DNA from: Pseudoalteromonas sp. N1230-9
GTDB taxonomy: Bacteria; Pseudomonadota; Gammaproteobacteria; Enterobacterales; Alteromonadaceae
DNA: 64,000 nt
NCBI RefSeq assembly: GCF_032716425.1
Contig: NZ_CP090420.1
Location: 835,512 to 899,511 of the forward strand
Direction of reading: 5' to 3'
The notes under the pieces are model-generated. The model saw only the letters and a list, made by a program, of their open reading frames with translations. It searched no databases and had not been told where the DNA came from. Shown here in pieces: positions 54,423 to 62,876 of this stretch (the stretch's first letter is position 1; every line of letters starts with the position of its first letter). Position numbers and translations under genes: made by a program.

Positions 54423-54842
54423 CTACTCAGGATAGATGCTCATGCCAATCACAAATATATGGCATACAAATACCACTGAGGTTAAAACGAATCGCATCTT
54501 TTGGTAATCAACATGATACGTTTGCCACTGCGGTGAGCTTTTTTCGAATAAAAGCACTAACCAAAAACTCGCAGCGAGCCAAGCCAGTGTCCAAGTTGCT
54601 GGTAAAAAGCTTAAAAAGCCAATCGGTAAGATAGGGATAATGGCTTTAATGGCATCAGCATGCGTCTGTTGGCCAGCATGCCATAAGTTACCAGCCATAA
54701 AGGCTAAAATAGCAATGCTATAATAAGTGAAAAAGTCTAAGTTGACAGCATTACTCCCTGCTATGAGTGGCCAGCCTACGCAGCCTAAAAACGGCAGTAA
54801 ACCTAAGTAACCGAGTTGAATGTGATTAATAAACTTTTCCAT
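54423..54842 (-). CDS. DUF3429 family membrane protein
   Basis: The ATG at 54842 has AAGGTCATT upstream; the longer frame to 54875 has no such site. The 139-residue protein has four to five hydrophobic segments (HIQLGYLGLLPFLGCVGWPL, YYSIAILAFMAGNLWHAG, WTLAWLAASFWLVLL, LTSVVFVCHIFVI). Order and motifs match DUF3429, a family of small inner-membrane proteins of unknown function. It lies 54 bases before the three-gene methyltransferase operon on the same strand, so it may be co-transcribed with it. Confidence 0.8.
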   Translation of the reverse strand: MEKFINHIQLGYLGLLPFLGCVGWPLIAGSNAVNLDFFTYYSIAILAFMAGNLWHAGQQTHADAIKAIIPILPIGFLSFLPATWTLAWLAASFWLVLLFEKSSPQWQTYHVDYQKMRFVLTSVVFVCHIFVIGMSIYPE

Positions 54843-54865
54843 AATGACCTTAAAACCGCTTAAAT

Positions 54866-54896
54866 TAAAAAGCATACCTAACGGTATGCTTTTATC
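54866..54896 (-). terminator. Intrinsic terminator after the FadD-like gene
   Basis: On the minus strand AAAGCATACC and GGTATGCTTT pair around GTTA and are followed by T-rich sequence, about 45 bases after the stop at 54942. Confidence 0.8.
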
Positions 54897-54941
54897 TTTT
54901 AACTATTTTATACCAGTTACGCGGCTAAAACGATCGCTTTG

Positions 54942-56477
54942 TTATTGGCGTAACTCACGACGTAAAATTTTGCCTACCGTTGACTTAGGCAGCTCCTCCA
55001 TAAAAATGATTGATTTAGGCACTTTATAAGCACTTAAGTTTTCGCGGCAGTAATCTGTGACCTTTTGTTCGTCTATATGCTCTTTCAAAGTAATGTAGGC
55101 GCATACACGCTCACCAGTTTTTTCATCTTTTGCTCCAATAACGGCCGCTTCACAGATGGCAGGGTGCTGACACAGTACATTTTCAACTTCGTTGGGGTAC
55201 ACGTTAAAGCCAGAAACAATAATCATGTCTTTTAAACGATCTACAATTTTGTAATTACCACTTGGCAATTTTAGGCCTATATCTCCGGTTTTGAAAAAGC
55301 CACGTTTCATGCATTTATCGGTTTCATCTTGGCGTTGCCAGTAACCCATCATCACCTGTGGGCCTTTAACAACAATTTCGCCAGACTCACCGTCAGCAAC
55401 AGGTTCATCATTTTCATCCCAAATCTCAACGGTAGTGTTTGATAATGTGCGGCCAATACTGCCAATCTCTTCTTTTTTAAAGTCGTTTAACGTCGCAACT
55501 GGCGAGGTTTCTGATAAGCCATAGCCTTCTGTGATTGTACAACCTGTGGTGCTCATCCACGCATCGGCAGCTGCATGGGTGAGGGCTGCGCCGCCTGAGA
55601 CGGTCATTTTTAGGTTCGAAAAATTCAGTGCCTTAAATCCTGGGTGCATACACAAACCAATAAATAGGGTGTTAATGCCTGAAAAGTAATTAATTTCATA
55701 TGGTTCGATTTGCTTTACTAAGGCATCTAAATCACGAGGGTTTGGAGTCAGTACATTAAATTGCCCCATGGCAAATAGGCCAACCATATTCACAGTAAAG
55801 GCGTAAATATGATAAAGCGGTAGCGGGCAAATGCCTGTTTCTTGACCTGGCTTTAAAATGTCGTCAAAGCGTTCATTCATTTGCTCTGCATTGGCTAAAA
55901 TATTGCCATGGCTTAGCATCGCAGCTTTTGCTATGCCTGTGGTACCACCTGTGTATTGTAAAACTGCAATATCATCGCGACTTGCTTGATGAGCATTAAG
56001 AGGGGCGAGTCTTTCACCTTGGCGAATGAGTTCATTTAACGAAAATTGACCCTCTTGCAATGTTGGCTCAGCAACCGCGGCTGCAACAATAACGGTTTTG
56101 ATCGACGTATCATTGATAATGGTGGCTAATTTATCGGTAAGAGCATCAAGAATAACAATGGCTTTTATATCTGCATCATTAAACTGATGCAGCATTTCAC
56201 GGGCGGTATAAAGTGGGTTGGTATTGACTACGATTAAACCCGCACGAATTGCAGCATAGGTAACAATAGGGTAGTCAACAATATTAGGCAGTTGAATGGC
56301 GATTCGATCCCCTGCAACTAGGCCACTTTGTTGTTGAAGCCACTGTGCGAAGTAACGAGACTGTTGTTCTACTTGAGCATAAGTGAGAGTTTTACCCGCA
56401 CTATTGTAGGCAGGAAGGTCGGCATAAGTTTGACACGTATGCTCAATTAATTGCGTGAGGTTATCATGTGTGTTCAT
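54942..56477 (-). CDS. fadD: Long-chain acyl-CoA ligase, FadD-like
   Basis: A 511-residue ANL-family adenylating enzyme that makes fatty acyl-CoA from fatty acid, ATP and CoA. The AMP-binding motif is YTGGTTGIAKAA at 175-186, with TITEGYGLSETSP and KTGDIG later, and a C-terminal PKSTVGKILRREL carrying the catalytic Lys. Blocks such as CPLPLYHIYAFTVNMVGLFA match E. coli FadD. It is shorter than E. coli FadD (561). Strong AAGGAATT ribosome site. It lies 9 bases after the degenerate SDR gene, so one operon. Chain-length preference cannot be told from sequence. Confidence 0.9.
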   Translation of the reverse strand: MNTHDNLTQLIEHTCQTYADLPAYNSAGKTLTYAQVEQQSRYFAQWLQQQSGLVAGDRIAIQLPNIVDYPIVTYAAIRAGLIVVNTNPLYTAREMLHQFNDADIKAIVILDALTDKLATIINDTSIKTVIVAAAVAEPTLQEGQFSLNELIRQGERLAPLNAHQASRDDIAVLQYTGGTTGIAKAAMLSHGNILANAEQMNERFDDILKPGQETGICPLPLYHIYAFTVNMVGLFAMGQFNVLTPNPRDLDALVKQIEPYEINYFSGINTLFIGLCMHPGFKALNFSNLKMTVSGGAALTHAAADAWMSTTGCTITEGYGLSETSPVATLNDFKKEEIGSIGRTLSNTTVEIWDENDEPVADGESGEIVVKGPQVMMGYWQRQDETDKCMKRGFFKTGDIGLKLPSGNYKIVDRLKDMIIVSGFNVYPNEVENVLCQHPAICEAAVIGAKDEKTGERVCAYITLKEHIDEQKVTDYCRENLSAYKVPKSIIFMEELPKSTVGKILRRELRQ

Positions 56478-56486
56478 GGGAATTCC

Positions 56487-57179
56487 TTAGCGTGTTGTTC
56501 TTATTAGTTGTTGTTTTATGAGGCGATCCATTATTGAACCCATTATCCAATTCGGTAAATAACGGCTCATGATATAGGTTAGTTTAGATTGTAAGCCTAG
56601 GATCACCATTAATTTTTGTTTATCTAAGCTGTGTAACATGTGCTTAGCGATTTTAGCTGAGTTTACATCTGTGCTATGCGCTTTGTTTGTACACACTAAG
56701 CTGACTTTTATATTGCTTGGTTTTAATTTGAGTCGTAGCTTTTTGCTTAGAAGTAAAAGGGCTGGGTTGAGTGAAAACTTGGTGGGTTCTGTTATCGGTG
56801 CTGTTAATGCCAAATGACTGTTCATTTCAAGGTAGGGGGTGATCACAGTGGCAAAATGATGACTGACTAAACTATGTTTTTGAGTTAATTGCTCACTGGA
56901 TTCAATACAAAAAGATGAACACTCAATGGCTAATTCAGGTTTGCCGATTGCAGCAATCGCATTGTTTACTTGGATCTGTAATGTTTCGATATCACAGGTT
57001 CGTATTGCAAAAAATTCAACATACTGACAAAAATCTGCAAGTTTAGTTAAGCGTTGTTTAGTCTGTTCGCTGAAGTGCAAGTCAAATAAAGCTACATCGT
57101 CACCTCGAAGAATATATTGTTTGGCTAATTCGTACCCAACACCACTGTTGGCGCCGGTAATAAACACTCTTTTTAACAT
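56487..57179 (-). CDS. Divergent SDR-fold protein without the catalytic residues
   Basis: The ATG at 57179 starts a 230-residue protein; a TTG at 57200 is the only longer start. The N-terminus has the SDR dinucleotide motif TGANSGVG (9-16) with an Asp after the second strand (ALFDLHF), suggesting NAD. But the NNAG position holds ECSS (86-89), and the Y-x-x-x-K site is replaced by LLLSK (about 142-146), with no candidate Tyr. So catalysis of the usual kind is unlikely and a binding or regulatory role is possible. It precedes the FadD-like gene by 9 bases and is downstream of an AraC gene on the same strand. Confidence 0.8.
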   Translation of the reverse strand: MLKRVFITGANSGVGYELAKQYILRGDDVALFDLHFSEQTKQRLTKLADFCQYVEFFAIRTCDIETLQIQVNNAIAAIGKPELAIECSSFCIESSEQLTQKHSLVSHHFATVITPYLEMNSHLALTAPITEPTKFSLNPALLLLSKKLRLKLKPSNIKVSLVCTNKAHSTDVNSAKIAKHMLHSLDKQKLMVILGLQSKLTYIMSRYLPNWIMGSIMDRLIKQQLIRTTR

Positions 57180-57276
57180 TACATGACCACTAATTAGCAA
57201 AACTAGCTAATCAATATATATAAATTGTTAACAGAAAAATTAGCTTTATACGACCTGTTTTTAACTTTTTACGCCA

Positions 57277-58296
57277 CTAAGATGAATGTGATTTACGATA
57301 ATCTTTTGGGGGAATGCCATACCTGCGTTTGAATGCACGGGTAAACTCGCTGTAATTAGAAAAACTTAAGATATCTGAAATGTTCGATAAACTAAGGCTA
57401 GATTCAATTAAATATTGATGTGCTAAATTACAGCGTACGTCATCAACTAGCTCACGAAAAGTGGCACCGTGCTGAGTTAAGTGCCGCTGTAAGCTACGTG
57501 CACTCATTGATAGTTTTTCGGCTATCAAGTTTATACCAAACTCTTCATGAAGCAGATACTGTTTGATCAGCACCTCAACGTGATCAGACATGTTTTCCCG
57601 TTTGGTGTCTTTAAGATGGCCAATTTGTTGGCTAAGAATAGAAAATAACTGCTTGTCTGAATTTTTAATTGCAAGCTTTAGGTATTTTTTATCAAACACA
57701 AGCGCGGTATGTGCACAGTTGAATGCTGGCACTTGGCCCAGCGCTTGGCGGTAAACACTGGGGTTTTCATCGCAACTGTGGGGAAGCTCCAAGCGGTGCA
57801 GTTTTATTTTATCATCAGTTAATTGCTTTAATAAATTGACCCCGACACTCAAGGCCAAATCGGCACCATGATAAACACTTATTTTTAAATTACTGCGTAT
57901 TAAGAACGATAGTTTTACGTAGTCTTGGCCAATTTCGAGTAACAAATCAGCGCTGTTTTGATGTACATGGTAGTACTTGGTTAAGTTTTTTAGTGCTGTT
58001 TCAAGGGTATCGCAATTTCCTATTAAATAACCCACAGAACCCAAAATGTTGAGACTTTGCCAACGACCTAGCTCTAGGCCGAAATAGGGTAGATTTAATT
58101 CTTTCGCTGTGATTTTTAACAACTCAATCAGTTGCTGATACTGAATAAAGTTATTGGGCTCTGTGAGTTGCTTTCGGTCTAACCCTACGCGCGATAACAG
58201 TGCATCAGGGTTGACCAATTTACTTTCAATCAGTTCGATATAGCCATGCAGGGCAGATACTCTAATTAAATCGGGGGCGTGTGTCTTACGAGGCAT
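57277..58296 (-). CDS. AraC family transcriptional regulator
   Basis: A 339-residue regulator with an N-terminal arabinose-binding-like domain (PF12625 type; TKYYHVHQNSADLLLEIG) and a C-terminal AraC helix-turn-helix pair (INLIAEKLSMSARSLQRHL, SNISDILSFSNYSEFTRAFKRRYGIPPKDYR). Regulators of this subtype often control lipid or aromatic catabolism genes. It lies upstream of the SDR-like and FadD-like genes and is divergent from the cupin dioxygenase gene at 58439, so it likely controls those. The inducer is unknown. Confidence 0.9.
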   Translation of the reverse strand: MPRKTHAPDLIRVSALHGYIELIESKLVNPDALLSRVGLDRKQLTEPNNFIQYQQLIELLKITAKELNLPYFGLELGRWQSLNILGSVGYLIGNCDTLETALKNLTKYYHVHQNSADLLLEIGQDYVKLSFLIRSNLKISVYHGADLALSVGVNLLKQLTDDKIKLHRLELPHSCDENPSVYRQALGQVPAFNCAHTALVFDKKYLKLAIKNSDKQLFSILSQQIGHLKDTKRENMSDHVEVLIKQYLLHEEFGINLIAEKLSMSARSLQRHLTQHGATFRELVDDVRCNLAHQYLIESSLSLSNISDILSFSNYSEFTRAFKRRYGIPPKDYRKSHSS

Positions 58297-58438
58297 AATG
58301 TGTTCTTATTGAGTGCGCTGGCGTAAAAAGTAAAAAATATTACGCGAAAAGTAAAGTAAATACGGTCGTTAAAGTTTAACAATGTATTAACGGCAACAAT
58401 GAATTGCTTTACTAATAAGCATTAAAGAGGGCACACAC

Positions 58439-58942
58439 ATGGCATTACCAGATATTATTAATCATCAAGATTTTTTATTAACGATCCATACAAATGATGA
58501 AAAGCTGATTAAAAACGCATTACCTGGCGTTCATATTTATCCACTCATGCTGGACTCTGAAAACGGTGTATGGGTTTTACGCGTTTTATTTGAGCCAGGT
58601 ACGGTATTACCAAAGCATTTTCATACTGGTGTTGTACATTTATACACGCTAGCAGGCAGCTGGCACTACACAGAGTACCCAGACGATTTACAAGTGGCAG
58701 GTAGCTATTTATTTGAACCAGGCGGCTCGATTCATCAATTTCAAGTTCCAGCAGATAATACTGAAGTGACAGATACCTTTATGGTGGTCATGGGATCAAA
58801 CATTAACTTCGACCCTGATGGTAACTATATGAACATTATGGATGCTGGCTGGATTGAACAAGTGATGTTAGCGGCTGCAAAAGAGCAAGGAATTGAGCCT
58901 AAATACATCAAACCAAAGAGTTTATATGGCTTTACTAAGTAA
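58439..58942 (+). CDS. Cupin dioxygenase-like protein (dihydroxyacetophenone dioxygenase type)
   Basis: A 167-residue single-domain cupin with AAGAGGGC upstream of the ATG. Motif 1 is GTVLPKHFHTGVVHLYTLAG, with H60 and H62 as metal ligands; the usual Glu is replaced by H67. Motif 2 supplies H99 (GGSIHQF). The three-His site and overall length resemble 2,4'-dihydroxyacetophenone dioxygenase and acetylacetone dioxygenase, which cleave carbon-carbon bonds with Fe(II). The specific substrate is uncertain. It is divergent from an AraC regulator next to a FadD-like ligase, which fits an oxygenation-then-activation pathway, though this is inference. Confidence 0.75.
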   Translation: MALPDIINHQDFLLTIHTNDEKLIKNALPGVHIYPLMLDSENGVWVLRVLFEPGTVLPKHFHTGVVHLYTLAGSWHYTEYPDDLQVAGSYLFEPGGSIHQFQVPADNTEVTDTFMVVMGSNINFDPDGNYMNIMDAGWIEQVMLAAAKEQGIEPKYIKPKSLYGFTK

Positions 58943-59149
58943 TTTTACTCGGTGTGGATAAAGCCCTTGATTAGCTAACTAACTGAAGGCTTTGATATTT
59001 TTACCTAAACTTGTAGTTCAATCTAAAAAATAAATCATTTTAATCTAAACAATCAATTTTATTTTAATCACTCAGACCTCTATTGTATTAATCAAGCAGA
59101 CGCAAGGCTGCGTTAATTAAACTTTTTAAATACATCAATGAGGAAAAAT

Positions 59150-59719
59150 ATGAGCACTTCATTAATTAACACAAAATTACAACCATTCAATGCAACAGCT
59201 TACCACAACGGTGACTTTGTTGAGCTAACTGAAAAAGACGTGCTAGGTAAGTGGTCAATCTTCTTCTTCTACCCAGCAGATTTCACTTTCGTATGTCCTA
59301 CAGAGCTTGGTGATGTTGCTGACTATTACGAGCAGCTTCAAGAAATGGGTGTTGAAGTTTACTCAGTATCAACTGACACGCACTTCACTCACAAAGCATG
59401 GCACGATACGTCTGACACAATTGGTAAAATCAAATTCCCAATGATTGGTGACCCTACAGGTCGCATTACACGTAACTTCGGTGTGATGATCGAAGACGAA
59501 GGTCTTGCTCTTCGCGGTACATTCGTAATGAACCCTGAAGGCGAAATCAAAGTAATCGAAACTCACGACTTAGGTATCGGCCGTAGCGCGAAAGAGTTAG
59601 TACGTAAAGTACAAGCTGCACAGTACATTGCTGACCACGATGGTGAAGTATGTCCTGCATCATGGCAGCCAGGTGAAGAGACACTTGCTCCTTCACTAGA
59701 CCTAGTTGGCAAAATCTAA
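59150..59719 (+). CDS. ahpC: Alkyl hydroperoxide reductase subunit C (peroxiredoxin)
   Basis: The ATG at 59150 has TGAGGAAAAAT before it; an in-frame ATG at 59138 has no ribosome site of its own. The 189-residue protein is a typical two-Cys peroxiredoxin: peroxidatic C49 in DFTFVCPTE and resolving C168 in GEVCPA. It reduces hydrogen peroxide and organic peroxides in the cytosol and is recharged by AhpF. Length matches E. coli AhpC (187). It is followed by ahpF after 154 bases that hold two hairpins. A small palindrome (ACGCA...TGCGT, 59100-59113) lies in its leader. I do not see a clear OxyR site. Confidence 0.97.
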   Translation: MSTSLINTKLQPFNATAYHNGDFVELTEKDVLGKWSIFFFYPADFTFVCPTELGDVADYYEQLQEMGVEVYSVSTDTHFTHKAWHDTSDTIGKIKFPMIGDPTGRITRNFGVMIEDEGLALRGTFVMNPEGEIKVIETHDLGIGRSAKELVRKVQAAQYIADHDGEVCPASWQPGEETLAPSLDLVGKI

Positions 59720-59737
59720 TTTACCACTGCATTAAAC

Positions 59738-59762
59738 GATAGCAAAGTTTTGCTTTGCTATC
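59738..59762 (+). promoter_or_regulatory. First intercistronic hairpin between ahpC and ahpF
   Basis: GATAGCAAAG and CTTTGCTATC pair perfectly around five bases. No U-run follows, so it is more likely a processing or mRNA-stabilising structure than a full terminator. Confidence 0.6.
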
Positions 59763-59778
59763 TCAATGCAACCTTAAT

Positions 59779-59822
59779 TGCCCATCACAACTCACATTAA
59801 GCACATTAGCGGGTGATGGGCA
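59779..59822 (+). promoter_or_regulatory. Second intercistronic inverted repeat between ahpC and ahpF
   Basis: TGCCCATCAC (59779-59788) and GTGATGGGCA (59813-59822) pair perfectly over ten bases, with a 24-base loop. It stands about 50 bases before the ahpF start and could modulate ahpF expression. Confidence 0.6.
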
Positions 59823-59873
59823 GTTATCCCTAAATTTTTCTAGATTATTTATTCTGAACTCAAGGGCTAAGCC

Positions 59874-61454
59874 ATGTTAGATACGAATATCAAAAACCAA
59901 TTAACAAGCCACTTTGCTTCTATTACCAGCCCTGTTGAGCTGCTTATCGCCTTGGATGACAGCAATAAATCAACAGAACTTAAAAGCTTAGCAAACGATT
60001 TAGCTTCGTTAAGCGATAAATTTTCGGTGCGAGATAACCCTAACCAAGATGTGCGCCGTCCGTCTATGGTGGTGTCTTCACCTATTAACAATACGCAAAT
60101 CACATTTGCGGGTGTGCCGATGGGCCACGAATTCACGAGCTTGATCCTTGCACTTCTTCACACAGGTGGTCATCCAAGCAAGGCATCAGAGACTGAAATT
60201 GAACAAATTAAATCATTACCAGGGCCGCTTAACTTTGAAGTATATATTTCATTAAGTTGTCAAACATGTCCGCAAGTAGTGCAAGCACTGAACTTAATGG
60301 CGGCGCACAATGAAAATATTACGGCTACGATGATTGACGGTGCCTTGTTCCAAGACGAAGTGAACGAGCGTAATGTGTTAGCAGTACCCGCTGTTTACTT
60401 AAATGGTGAGTTATTTAGTCAAGGCGCTGTAAACCTGACCGACATTTTAAACAAAGTGGATACCAAAGCGGCTGCACGCCAAGCCGAGGCACTAAACGAC
60501 AAAGAGTTATTCGATGTACTTGTTGTGGGTGGTGGTCCGGCAGGGGCTTCTGCGGCAATTTATTCAGCACGTAAAGGCTTAAACACAGGTGTGGTTGCAG
60601 AGCGTTTTGGTGGTCAGGTATCAGACACTTTAGCCATTGAAAACTTTATCTCAGTTAAAGCGACCGAAGGCCCTAAATTAGTTGCCCAACTTGAAGAGCA
60701 TGTAAAAGAGTACGATGTTGATGTGATGCAAAACCAACGTGCAGCATCGCTTACTAAGCAAGGTAATTATCAAATCACCCTAGAAAATGGTGCAGTTTTA
60801 AATGCTAAATCAGTAGTATTAGCAACCGGTGCCCGCTGGCGTGAAATGAACGTACCAGGTGAGAAAGAGTATCGCGGTCATGGCGTTGCTTACTGTCCTC
60901 ACTGTGATGGTCCGTTATTTAAAGGCAAAGCGGTAGCGGTTATCGGTGGTGGTAACTCAGGTATTGAAGCGGCAATCGACCTTGCAAACATTGTTGAGCA
61001 TGTCACTGTGCTCGAATTTGCTGATACCTTACGTGCTGACGAAGTACTTATTCGCAAAGCAAATAGCTTAAACAACATTACGATTATCAAAAACGCGCAA
61101 ACAACAGAAGTTGTTGGTGATGGTAAACGAGTAACAGGCTTAAGCTATATTGACCGCATCTCTGGCGATGAAAAATCACTTGAGCTTGCAGGTATCTTTG
61201 TGCAAATAGGCTTGGTGCCAAACACTGAATGGTTAAAAGATTCAGAACTAGCACTGACTCGCTTTGGCGAAATCGAAATAGACAGCAAAGGTGCAACATC
61301 ATTACCGGGTGTTTACGCGGCAGGTGATGCAACAACAACGCCGTTTAAACAAATCATTATTGCAATGGGCAGTGGTGCAACGGCAAGTTTAGGTGCATTT
61401 GATTACTTAATTCGCCACAGCGATGAGACTCAAAGCACGGAAGATGCAGCCTAA
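59874..61454 (+). CDS. ahpF: Alkyl hydroperoxide reductase subunit F
   Basis: A 526-residue NADH-dependent flavoprotein that reduces AhpC. The N-terminal thioredoxin-like domain has C129/C132 (SCQTCPQ). The C-terminal thioredoxin-reductase-like part has FAD motif [10 protein letters not shown] (219-228), the second redox pair C341/C344 (YCPHCDG), the NADH motif GGGNSGIEA (358-366) and the FAD motif AAGDATT near the end. Length and motif spacing match E. coli AhpF. It follows ahpC on the same strand and ends with a terminator. Confidence 0.97.
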   Translation: MLDTNIKNQLTSHFASITSPVELLIALDDSNKSTELKSLANDLASLSDKFSVRDNPNQDVRRPSMVVSSPINNTQITFAGVPMGHEFTSLILALLHTGGHPSKASETEIEQIKSLPGPLNFEVYISLSCQTCPQVVQALNLMAAHNENITATMIDGALFQDEVNERNVLAVPAVYLNGELFSQGAVNLTDILNKVDTKAAARQAEALNDKELFDVLVVGGGPAGASAAIYSARKGLNTGVVAERFGGQVSDTLAIENFISVKATEGPKLVAQLEEHVKEYDVDVMQNQRAASLTKQGNYQITLENGAVLNAKSVVLATGARWREMNVPGEKEYRGHGVAYCPHCDGPLFKGKAVAVIGGGNSGIEAAIDLANIVEHVTVLEFADTLRADEVLIRKANSLNNITIIKNAQTTEVVGDGKRVTGLSYIDRISGDEKSLELAGIFVQIGLVPNTEWLKDSELALTRFGEIEIDSKGATSLPGVYAAGDATTTPFKQIIIAMGSGATASLGAFDYLIRHSDETQSTEDAA

Positions 61455-61512
61455 TTAGTTGTATTAATAATGACTCTTGATTAGGCAGCTTTACACCCAT
61501 AGCTGCCGTTTT

Positions 61513-61546
61513 AAAGCCGCCCTCTCCAAAGGCGGCTTTGCTTTTT
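61513..61546 (+). terminator. Intrinsic terminator after ahpF
   Basis: AAAGCCGCC and GGCGGCTTT pair around CTCTCCAAA, followed by GCTTTTT, about 60 bases after the ahpF stop. The gene on the other strand ends 11 bases further, so it may serve both. Confidence 0.88.
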
Positions 61547-61556
61547 ATTAATACAG

Positions 61557-62027
61557 CTATTGATACTGGGCTGCAGTAATAAACTCCTCAAAACTTTCAC
61601 ACCAAATAACCACCGTATTGTAATCGCTGATATCAATACCTTGTGGTACAACTAACTTAAAGCCATTGAACGAACGCACTCCTGCAACACGCTGCATTGT
61701 GCCTTTTTGTGCTAAGAAATCGGCTTCGTTATCAATAAAATTGCGCGATAAATACAATTGGTAATCAGGACCCGGTGATAGCTCACCTTGCATTGAGATT
61801 GCATCATTGGTTAAGTAGACTGTGCCGTTTCCATAGTGAAAACGATCAGACCCCGCTAAGTTAGGTTTAAATTCACCACTGAATAAAGCACGGTTTTTGT
61901 GTTGCTTTAGGGTGCTTGAGCTAGGAGCTGGTGCTTCAGTCAAAATAGGTAAGCTGTATATTCCAGTGAAAAAACCGGCTACAAAAATGATAATGACAGC
62001 TATCAACATCAGTAATTTTTTGAGCAT
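61557..62027 (-). CDS. DM13-domain membrane-anchored protein
   Basis: A 156-residue protein with one N-terminal membrane helix (MLKKLLMLIAVIIIFVAGFFTG) and a DM13 domain (about 48-153): FSGEFKPNLAGSDRFHYGNG, GTVYLTND, ELSPGPDYQLYLS and YNTVVIWCESFEEFI with the single conserved Cys. DM13 domains are proposed redox or electron-transfer modules with an essential Cys, but the bacterial role is unclear. It lies 5 bases after the solute-binding protein gene and is probably translated with it. Confidence 0.85.
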   Translation of the reverse strand: MLKKLLMLIAVIIIFVAGFFTGIYSLPILTEAPAPSSSTLKQHKNRALFSGEFKPNLAGSDRFHYGNGTVYLTNDAISMQGELSPGPDYQLYLSRNFIDNEADFLAQKGTMQRVAGVRSFNGFKLVVPQGIDISDYNTVVIWCESFEEFITAAQYQ

Positions 62028-62032
62028 TATTG

Positions 62033-62839
62033 TTACTCCATGTTAGTGAGTGTTATTGCGTGTCGCTGATTGAGTTTAAATTGCTTTTCTACATCACCAA
62101 AATAGCGTAAATAAAGAGCTTCAAGCTCGCCTGATTTTGCGAGTTTTTGCATGCCTTGCTCAAGAAGATCTCTGACTTCAGTGTTCTCTTTACTTAAATA
62201 AAAATAATAGTGACTTGGGTATTGCAGCATAATTTGTGGCGCAATAGCAAAATCAAATGATTGTAATTTGTTAAATTCTGACTCGATAGCCAACACAGAG
62301 CGAGGGAAGTAATCACCCAAGCCTGCTTCTAAGGCTTTGAGCATTCCTTGGTAGTCTAACTCGCCATTAACTTTCAATCCATTCGCTTTTAAAATAGTGT
62401 AATCAGACCAGCTTTGTTGCTGTAAACCTATAAATGGTTTTAGTTCGTTAAGGTGGGTAATGTGTTTGAAGGTTTCTTGATCTTCTTTACGAATAATTAA
62501 TAAGCGTTTTCCATGCAGCCCTTTGTACAAAGGAATTGTTGTTCTAATAAGCGCGTTAGGTTGTCCATAGGGCATTGATAACCATGCAAGAGTTATCGTT
62601 TTATTGTGACTTAACTGTTCTATAATTCGCTTATTGTTCATGGGCTTTACGTTATACATTAAGGTGACATCAGCACCCATTACGGCAAAGCTTTTTTCTA
62701 AAATTGCATGAATATATTGGTTTTTTGTGGCATCGGTATAATTAGGTTTGGCAAGTTGAATAACAAGTCTTTCGTGAGCTGTACTTGAAAAGCTGAACAG
62801 AGCAAAATAAAAAATACACAATAAAATGGCTCTGTTCAT
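62033..62839 (-). CDS. Periplasmic solute-binding protein (family 3-like), orphan
   Basis: A 268-residue exported protein with a signal peptide (MNRAILLCIFYFALFSFSSTA). The two-lobed layout and marks such as DYTILKANGLKVNGELDYQG, ALEAGLGDYFPRSVLAIESE, and a C-terminal RDLLEQGMQKLAKSGELEAL resemble family 3 periplasmic binding proteins that usually bind polar amino acids. No permease or ATPase gene adjoins it; its neighbours are a chemoreceptor and a DM13 protein. It may therefore work as a sensor or ligand presenter instead of a transporter part, which is inference. Confidence 0.75.
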   Translation of the reverse strand: MNRAILLCIFYFALFSFSSTAHERLVIQLAKPNYTDATKNQYIHAILEKSFAVMGADVTLMYNVKPMNNKRIIEQLSHNKTITLAWLSMPYGQPNALIRTTIPLYKGLHGKRLLIIRKEDQETFKHITHLNELKPFIGLQQQSWSDYTILKANGLKVNGELDYQGMLKALEAGLGDYFPRSVLAIESEFNKLQSFDFAIAPQIMLQYPSHYYFYLSKENTEVRDLLEQGMQKLAKSGELEALYLRYFGDVEKQFKLNQRHAITLTNME

Positions 62840-62876
62840 GGCTATACTTTTGTTAAGATGACTAAATTATTTAAAT

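Noticed and set aside
59020..59149. OxyR binding site upstream of ahpC
   Set aside because: I looked for the ATAG..CTAT double motif and could not match it convincingly, so it is not claimed.
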